A model generated the notes under the pieces. The model made no database searches. It saw only the letters and a list, made by a program, of their open reading frames with translations, and was not told the origin of the DNA. This document shows, piece after piece, positions 6,851-10,481 of a stretch of 10,481 bases of DNA. Position numbers and translations under genes: made by a program. The first letter of the stretch is position 1. Each line of letters starts with the position of its first letter. This DNA comes from an uncultured Mycoplasmatota bacterium (GTDB lineage Bacteria > Bacillota_I > Bacilli_A > RF39 > UBA660): assembly GCA_900553765.1 (NCBI GenBank), contig USET01000031.1:1-10481 (forward strand), in the 5' to 3' direction.

Positions 6851-8598
6851 GTAACCTTTCCTCTAAACATAGAGGAAAGGTTAGAAACTTTGCTAAGAAA
6901 GCTTGGACACCTATAGCTATTACTGGTTGTATTCTTGTTGGAGGTATTGGGGGATACGCTTTAGGAAATATGAATTCTGGAGTTGCTATGAATGATTCTA
7001 ATCAAAATGCAACAGTGACGAATTTAGATAAGCTTTATGCACCTGTAGATGAGAGCCTTCAGAGTTTTAATCCAAATGTAAATGATGAATTAGTTGAAAA
7101 TTTAAGTGAATTCAGAGCGGAAAATATAGAAAAAGGAATTTCTATTGATGAGGGTGTTTCTCTCGATAGAGAAAATCTTGGAAATGTTGATTCTGCAAAT
7201 TTAGTTCGCTTCGCACTTGCCATGAATATGAATGGTCAATGGGATGAACGTGATATTGCAGCAATGGATGGTATTATCACGACAGTTGAAGATTTAGATC
7301 GTGCGTTCTTAAATCAAGCTCATATTTATGCAGAGGACTTTGCGACGATTACAAGTGATACGACACTTGATTGGGAGAATGTAATTTCTTCTAATAAAGA
7401 AAGAGAGCCGATCGAACAACGTCAAGAATTATGGTTACAATATAGAGAGGCAAAGACAGACGCAGAACGTGAGGAAGCTGCTTCTAAGTTAAATGATTTG
7501 ATTACAAAGACTTGGACGACAGATACTTACACGAAGTATAGTGCTCAAACAATGTATTTTGTTTCTTTGCTTGACGATGAAATGCGTATTATGACAATCA
7601 ATGCAGCAGAAGGTCAACAAGTTATGACAGATGATGTATTTAGAATTGCTAGTGAAGGAATGCCAATTGATAATGACTGCGAGAAAGAAGTAAAAGATGA
7701 AATTGAAAAAGCTCGTGGACAAGAAGATTATAGTCAAGTCGTTTCTTCTACTTTACGTGGACAATATCGAAAAGCTTGGCGAGATCAATTTGAAAAGATT
7801 GAAAATTATCAAGAAAAAATCGAAGAAGGAACATTCGCTGTTCCAGAAGAAGAAAACGAAACATTCGATGAAATTATCATTCAAATCAATGAGTTGACTG
7901 ATAAATTAATTAAAGAAAATGGATACAAATATGTAGCGAATCCAAGTAGAGATGACTTTAGAAATTCATTAGATGTTTCTGGTGCGCAAATTCCTTCTAA
8001 TTTAGGAGATACTCCAGTTGAAAATGGATATGCAATCGATAAAGTAATCGGGAATCCAAATGGTGGAAGTGGAGAAGTGATTTCTGAATCACCAATTACA
8101 CCAGCTCCAGGAATTGTACAAAAGCCTGATGGTTCTTTCTCTACGGATGATGGACATGATATTACAATCAACCAAGGTGGAGGAGAGTATGATCCAGATA
8201 TTCCAATGTATGATCCAAATGAAGCAGAAGATAATTTGAATCAAGATTCTACCGTAGAATTTGAACCATTACCAGAGGAAGATCAAATTGTCGTTGATAA
8301 TAATGGAAATCAAATTCAAGAAGATGAAAATCATACATTTGTCGATGGTGGAAATCAAGTCGAAGTAGATTCTAATGGAAATGCATGGGTTGTGGAAGAA
8401 GGAGATGCATTAACTCCAGAAGAGGAACAAGCAATTAGAGATCAAATTCAGGCTGAACTCGATAAGGAAAATGCGAATGCTACTGTAACCCCTACAACTG
8501 AAGCTATCCAAGATTTAGAGCAAGAAAAAGCAGCATTATTAGAAGCTTCACAAAATCAAGTTACACAAGAAGTAACACAAGGTGGTATGCAAAAATAA
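6847..8598 (+). CDS. Membrane-anchored acidic protein of unknown family
   Basis: A 583-aa protein with a basic N-terminus (KHRGKVRNFAKKAW), one Gly-rich membrane segment (about residues 21-40, GGIGGYALG) and a long outward-facing acidic region. Visible parts are a mixed helical domain (about 50-370), including the Arg/Glu/Lys-rich helix EREPIEQRQELWLQYREAK; a Gly/Pro/Asp-rich linker (about 390-470); a short repeated unit of the type VDxNGN (DNNGNQI, DSNGNAW) and a Gln/Glu-rich helical tail ending QGGMQK. No enzyme motif or sortase signal is seen, and I do not recognise the family. The only plausible start that keeps the membrane segment is TTG 6847, overlapping the previous stop (TTGA). No Shine-Dalgarno precedes it, and a strong hairpin follows at 6853-6882. 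Translation therefore probably depends on ribosomes finishing the 48-aa gene. Third gene of the operon and closed by a terminator. Confidence 0.8.
   Translation: MSNLSSKHRGKVRNFAKKAWTPIAITGCILVGGIGGYALGNMNSGVAMNDSNQNATVTNLDKLYAPVDESLQSFNPNVNDELVENLSEFRAENIEKGISIDEGVSLDRENLGNVDSANLVRFALAMNMNGQWDERDIAAMDGIITTVEDLDRAFLNQAHIYAEDFATITSDTTLDWENVISSNKEREPIEQRQELWLQYREAKTDAEREEAASKLNDLITKTWTTDTYTKYSAQTMYFVSLLDDEMRIMTINAAEGQQVMTDDVFRIASEGMPIDNDCEKEVKDEIEKARGQEDYSQVVSSTLRGQYRKAWRDQFEKIENYQEKIEEGTFAVPEEENETFDEIIIQINELTDKLIKENGYKYVANPSRDDFRNSLDVSGAQIPSNLGDTPVENGYAIDKVIGNPNGGSGEVISESPITPAPGIVQKPDGSFSTDDGHDITINQGGGEYDPDIPMYDPNEAEDNLNQDSTVEFEPLPEEDQIVVDNNGNQIQEDENHTFVDGGNQVEVDSNGNAWVVEEGDALTPEEEQAIRDQIQAELDKENANATVTPTTEAIQDLEQEKAALLEASQNQVTQEVTQGGMQK
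6853..6882 (+). promoter_or_regulatory. Perfect 12-bp RNA hairpin at the start of the 583-aa gene
   Basis: AACCTTTCCTCT (6853-6864) is exactly complementary to AGAGGAAAGGTT (6871-6882) around the 6-nt loop AAACAT. The structure begins two bases after the stop of the 48-aa gene and three bases after the TTG start codon, inside coding sequence. There is no T-run after it, so it is not a terminator. In the mRNA it would cover the initiation region of the downstream gene and be melted by a ribosome ending translation of the small gene. That role is inferred; the pairing itself is seen directly. Confidence 0.75.
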
Positions 8599-8624
8599 GT
8601 ATATGAAATTTCATATACTTTTTT
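8597..8624 (+). terminator. Intrinsic terminator of the surface-protein operon
   Basis: A perfect 24-bp palindrome (8597-8620) folds as AAGTATATGA / TCATATACTT around AATT and runs into TTTTTT (8619-8624), with further T-rich sequence beyond. It overlaps the last two bases of the TAA stop. Confidence 0.9.
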
Positions 8625-8635
8625 CTTTTCTTTGT

Positions 8636-8664
8636 TTGACTTTAGATATGAAGTATGATATGAT
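8636..8664 (+). promoter_or_regulatory. Sigma-A promoter of the 139-aa gene
   Basis: TTGACT (8636-8641), a 17-nt spacer, then TATGAT (8659-8664). The hexamers and spacing are identical to promoter P1 at 5188-5216. The expected start is near 8671, giving a leader of about 70 nt. Confidence 0.8.
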
Positions 8665-8670
8665 TTTTAG

Positions 8671-8741
8671 TGTAATAGGATAATAATAGGGGGGGAAAGT
8701 CCCTAGCGTTTCTATGTCCAACATCATGAGGAGGGATATGC
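8671..8741 (+). promoter_or_regulatory. Structured 5' leader with a G7 tract
   Basis: The untranslated leader contains a run of seven G (8689-8695), striking in such AT-rich DNA. TAGGG (8687-8691) can pair with CCCTA (8701-8705), with slipped registers possible through the G tract. ATGT (8714-8717) can pair with ACAT (8721-8724). TCATG (8724-8728) can pair with CATGA (8741-8745), which would place the ribosome site AGGAGGG (8729-8735) in a loop and involve the start codon. I could not match it to a known riboswitch class by eye. It may be a small regulatory leader or only a strong ribosome site with incidental pairing. Confidence 0.35.
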
Positions 8742-9161
8742 ATGAAAGAAGCATATGTATTTGATTATGTGAATGAAAATGAATTTCATAAATTAGAACG
8801 TTCATTAAAAAAATATAATATGTTGGCATATAAAAAATTATATTTTGATTATTATCCAAAGCTAAAAGAAGGACAATTTTTAGGAGAGCTTGTCGCTACG
8901 AATCAAGTAAAAAAAACAAGGACATATGAACTAAAGTTACCAACAGATATTATGTTTTCTAAAGTGCATGGTGATATTAAAGTCATTTACCATGTATATG
9001 AAGAAAATAAAATTTTAATGTTAGAAACAATTCAACCCGAAGATATTTTAACAGAAGGACATCAATCTGAATTAGAGGTATATAAAGGCGTAATGGTTTC
9101 TAAAGAACATTCTGATAAAGATATCTTTAAAATTAATTTATTAAATTTAATTGATAAATAA
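8742..9161 (+). CDS. 139-aa conserved-looking cytosolic protein, function unknown
   Basis: A 139-residue protein without a signal peptide, membrane segment or cysteine. It opens MKEAYVFDYVNENEFHKLERSLKKY, then has a Tyr/Lys-rich stretch (YKKLYFDYYPKLKEG), alternating strand-like segments (TYELKLPTDIMFSKVHGDIKVIYHVYEENKILMLETI) and a C-terminal YKGVMVSKEHSDKDIFKINLLNLI. It looks like a compact alpha/beta or beta-barrel domain. I do not recognise the family. Start ATG 8742 is fixed by a near-perfect ribosome site, AGGAGGG (8729-8735), six bases upstream. The ATG at 8738 is out of frame. It has its own consensus promoter, a roughly 70-nt leader and its own terminator, so it is an independently expressed single gene. 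Confidence 0.85.
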   Translation: MKEAYVFDYVNENEFHKLERSLKKYNMLAYKKLYFDYYPKLKEGQFLGELVATNQVKKTRTYELKLPTDIMFSKVHGDIKVIYHVYEENKILMLETIQPEDILTEGHQSELEVYKGVMVSKEHSDKDIFKINLLNLIDK

Positions 9162-9167
9162 AAATAA

Positions 9168-9199
9168 CCCATTGCCTATAATATAGCAATGGGGTTTTT
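9168..9199 (+). terminator. Intrinsic terminator of the 139-aa gene
   Basis: CCCATTG (9168-9174) pairs with CAATGGG (9187-9193). The stem can extend through CTAT/ATAG in the loop past a bulged C. One extra G, then TTTTT (9195-9199), follows. It lies six bases after the stop codon at 9159-9161. Confidence 0.88.
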
Positions 9200-9221
9200 A
9201 ATATAATTTTGTGGAGGGTGT

Positions 9222-9701
9222 ATGATAAAAGCAATTGTATATCAAAGTAATACTGGGCATACTTTTCAGTATGCTAAGATGTTAGGTGATAAATTAAGTT
9301 TACCATATTATGCCTTGCATGAGGCGAAGCAGTATTTAAAAAGTAGTGATGAAATTATTTTTATGGGATGGATTTTTGCTTCTAAGATTTCTGGATGGAA
9401 GCAAGCTCGGAGAAAATATCGGGTGAGATGTTGTTGTGGTATAGGAGCTTATCCAAAAAGTGAACAAAATCAAAAGACATTGATAGATGCTAATCATATA
9501 GAAGAACCATTTTTCTATTTGCGTGGGGGAATTGATTATCACAAATTGAGAGGAATGAAAAAAGTACTATTAAAATTAGTTTCAAAAGAAATTGTAAAAG
9601 AAAAACCTGAAATGAGTGAGATGTTTCAAAAAGGTGGTAACTTTGTATCTGTTGAAAATCTAAATGATATTGTTGCTTATGTTAAAAGACATGAGATATA
9701 A
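9222..9701 (+). CDS. Flavodoxin-like domain protein
   Basis: A 159-aa cytosolic protein that begins with a flavodoxin fold signature: a first strand (KAIVYQS) and the FMN-phosphate loop SNTGHT (residues 9-14), followed by a helix (FQYAKMLGDKL). DEIIFMGWIFASKISGWKQA (43-62) corresponds to the second binding-loop region, and FFYLRGGIDYHKLRGMKKVLLKLVSK is reminiscent of the HemG-like flavodoxin group. This suggests an FMN-dependent electron-transfer or oxidoreductase role; the partner is unknown. It contains an unusual CCC run at residues 70-72, which could bind metal or be redox-active, but that is speculation. Start ATG 9222 has GGAGGG at 9213-9218. A TATAAT at 9202-9207 has no fitting -35 and lies too close to the ribosome site to be confident. 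The next gene starts 19 nt after the stop, implying co-transcription. Confidence 0.82.
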   Translation: MIKAIVYQSNTGHTFQYAKMLGDKLSLPYYALHEAKQYLKSSDEIIFMGWIFASKISGWKQARRKYRVRCCCGIGAYPKSEQNQKTLIDANHIEEPFFYLRGGIDYHKLRGMKKVLLKLVSKEIVKEKPEMSEMFQKGGNFVSVENLNDIVAYVKRHEI

Positions 9702-9720
9702 TATAGATAGAGGTGGGTAT

Positions 9721-10422
9721 ATGAAAAAGAAAATTATTATTGTGTTAGGAGTTATCATTGGTATATTTTTAGTTTTGGTTGCATATTTTTTCTTTTTTGA
9801 TATGAATCAAGAAAATCAATTGAAAGCTGAAATTACGGAATTGGAAGAGTTGGTAAACGCCAAAAATATAGATATTGAAGCAGTGAATCAGAAATTAAAT
9901 GAAACGGTTGCAAAAGACGATTATGCGAAAGTTGAAAAAGCGTTTAAGGCTTATCTGAAAGATAGTTTTGATAATTCGATAGCGATTACAGAAATTTTGA
10001 ATGATGCGCGGCTTACTAATATCTTAACTGTTGAAAATTACCAAAAAGATGGCAAAGAATTTACTCAGACAAAGCAATATATTGCAGAGACAAAACAAGA
10101 ATTAGAAGAAAGAAAAAAGAAATATACTGAGCATTTGACCGAAGAAAAAGCGATGTCTTACATCAATGACAAGGGGTTGGATTCTTATTATGTTGAATTT
10201 TATAAAAGAGAACTTGTTGGAGATATGAGTGATGTAAAACAAGATAAAACTGTGGAAAATTCAATCGATGAAATTTTATCTCTCTTGGATTCATCTGAGA
10301 AAGTAATTCAATTTTTAGCATCACATCCGAATGATTGGAATATAGAAGGAGAAACTATTGCTTTTTCAAATCCTACTTTAAAAAGTGATTATGATCAACT
10401 GATTGCACAGGTAGTTAAGTAG
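9721..10422 (+). CDS. Single-pass membrane protein with coiled-coil-like ectodomain, function unknown
   Basis: A 233-aa protein. A KKKK-type basic end is followed by a strong hydrophobic segment (about residues 5-26) and then a highly charged, helix-rich region facing outward. The stretch NQLKAEITELEELVNAKNIDIEAVNQKLNE (about 32-62) has heptad-like Leu/Ile spacing. A second helix, TKQELEERKKKYTEHLTEEKA, lies around 120-145. There are no cysteines, enzyme motifs or sortase signal. Cleavage of the N-terminus is unlikely, as no AxA site follows the hydrophobic core. Start ATG 9721 has AGAGGTGG at 9709-9716; the in-frame ATG at 9664 lies inside the flavodoxin gene and would add 19 residues before the basic end, so it is rejected. 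It is co-directional with the flavodoxin-like gene, 19 nt after its stop. I do not recognise the family. Confidence 0.85.
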   Translation: MKKKIIIVLGVIIGIFLVLVAYFFFFDMNQENQLKAEITELEELVNAKNIDIEAVNQKLNETVAKDDYAKVEKAFKAYLKDSFDNSIAITEILNDARLTNILTVENYQKDGKEFTQTKQYIAETKQELEERKKKYTEHLTEEKAMSYINDKGLDSYYVEFYKRELVGDMSDVKQDKTVENSIDEILSLLDSSEKVIQFLASHPNDWNIEGETIAFSNPTLKSDYDQLIAQVVK

Positions 10423-10481
10423 TCATAATGAGCAATTGTATTAACTATATAAATTTCTTTAACAAACTGATATAAATTGGT

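Noticed and set aside
6919..6930. ITGC at residues 25-28 of the 583-aa protein as a lipobox
   Set aside because: The hydrophobic stretch before the Cys is too short and most of it follows the Cys, so a membrane anchor fits better than a lipoprotein signal.
7697..7897. 66-codon open frame inside the 583-aa gene, other frame
   Set aside because: Lys-rich shadow of AAG/GAA codons with no ribosome site of its own.
9202..9207. TATAAT as a -10 box for the flavodoxin-like gene
   Set aside because: No -35 at 16-19 nt, and the start site would fall on the ribosome binding site; the true promoter of this gene remains unresolved.
161..9542. Minus-strand open frames throughout the window
   Set aside because: All lie opposite well-supported + strand genes, lack ribosome sites and encode low-complexity, implausible proteins.
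9664..9720. In-frame ATG at 9664 as the start of the last gene
   Set aside because: It lies within the flavodoxin-like gene, lacks a ribosome site and would place 19 residues before the basic membrane-insertion end; ATG 9721 has AGAGGTGG.
10423..10481. Terminator or further gene in the last 59 bases
   Set aside because: No hairpin with a T-tract and no start codon with a ribosome site is visible.

Overview
The window is AT-rich DNA with strong AAGGAGG-type ribosome binding sites, textbook sigma-A promoters and U-tracted intrinsic terminators. Gene content and protein style (XerC/D recombinase, pyruvate phosphate dikinase, PfkB kinase with a small Smr protein, Pro/Thr-linked surface proteins) suggest a low-GC Gram-positive bacterium. 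A Bacilli/Erysipelotrichia-like gut Firmicute is my best guess, but nothing here fixes the species. All convincing genes are on the + strand.

Left part (1-5191), housekeeping: the 3' end of an unrecognised gene closes with a terminator that runs directly into a tyrosine recombinase gene (XerC/XerD type, all six catalytic residues present). Next comes a monocistronic pyruvate, phosphate dikinase gene (ppdK, 872 aa) with its own extended -10 promoter and terminator. Then follow a PfkB-family sugar kinase gene and a stand-alone Smr-domain gene that overlap by 17 nt.

Middle part (5188-8624), a surface/secreted-protein operon: two tandem promoters lead into (i) a 449-aa membrane-anchored protein with a Cys-containing N-terminal domain, three 9-residue Pro/Thr repeats and a WxxWxxW thrombospondin-type motif, (ii) a 48-aa small protein, and (iii) a 583-aa membrane-anchored acidic protein of unknown family. 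The stop of (ii) and the TTG start of (iii) share the bases TTGA. A perfect 12-bp hairpin begins two bases after that stop, and no Shine-Dalgarno is visible for (iii). This is the most unusual part of the window and suggests obligatory translational coupling, or less likely recoding or a one-base frameshift. A terminator closes the operon.

Right part (8636-10481): a consensus promoter and a roughly 70-nt leader with a G7 tract precede a 139-aa cytosolic protein of unknown function, closed by a terminator. After it come a flavodoxin-like protein gene and, 19 nt later, a single-pass membrane protein with a coiled-coil-like ectodomain. No terminator is visible in the last 59 bases.

No RNA genes, insertion sequences, CRISPR arrays or attachment sites were recognised. 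The recombinase looks like the chromosomal housekeeping type and not a phage integrase.
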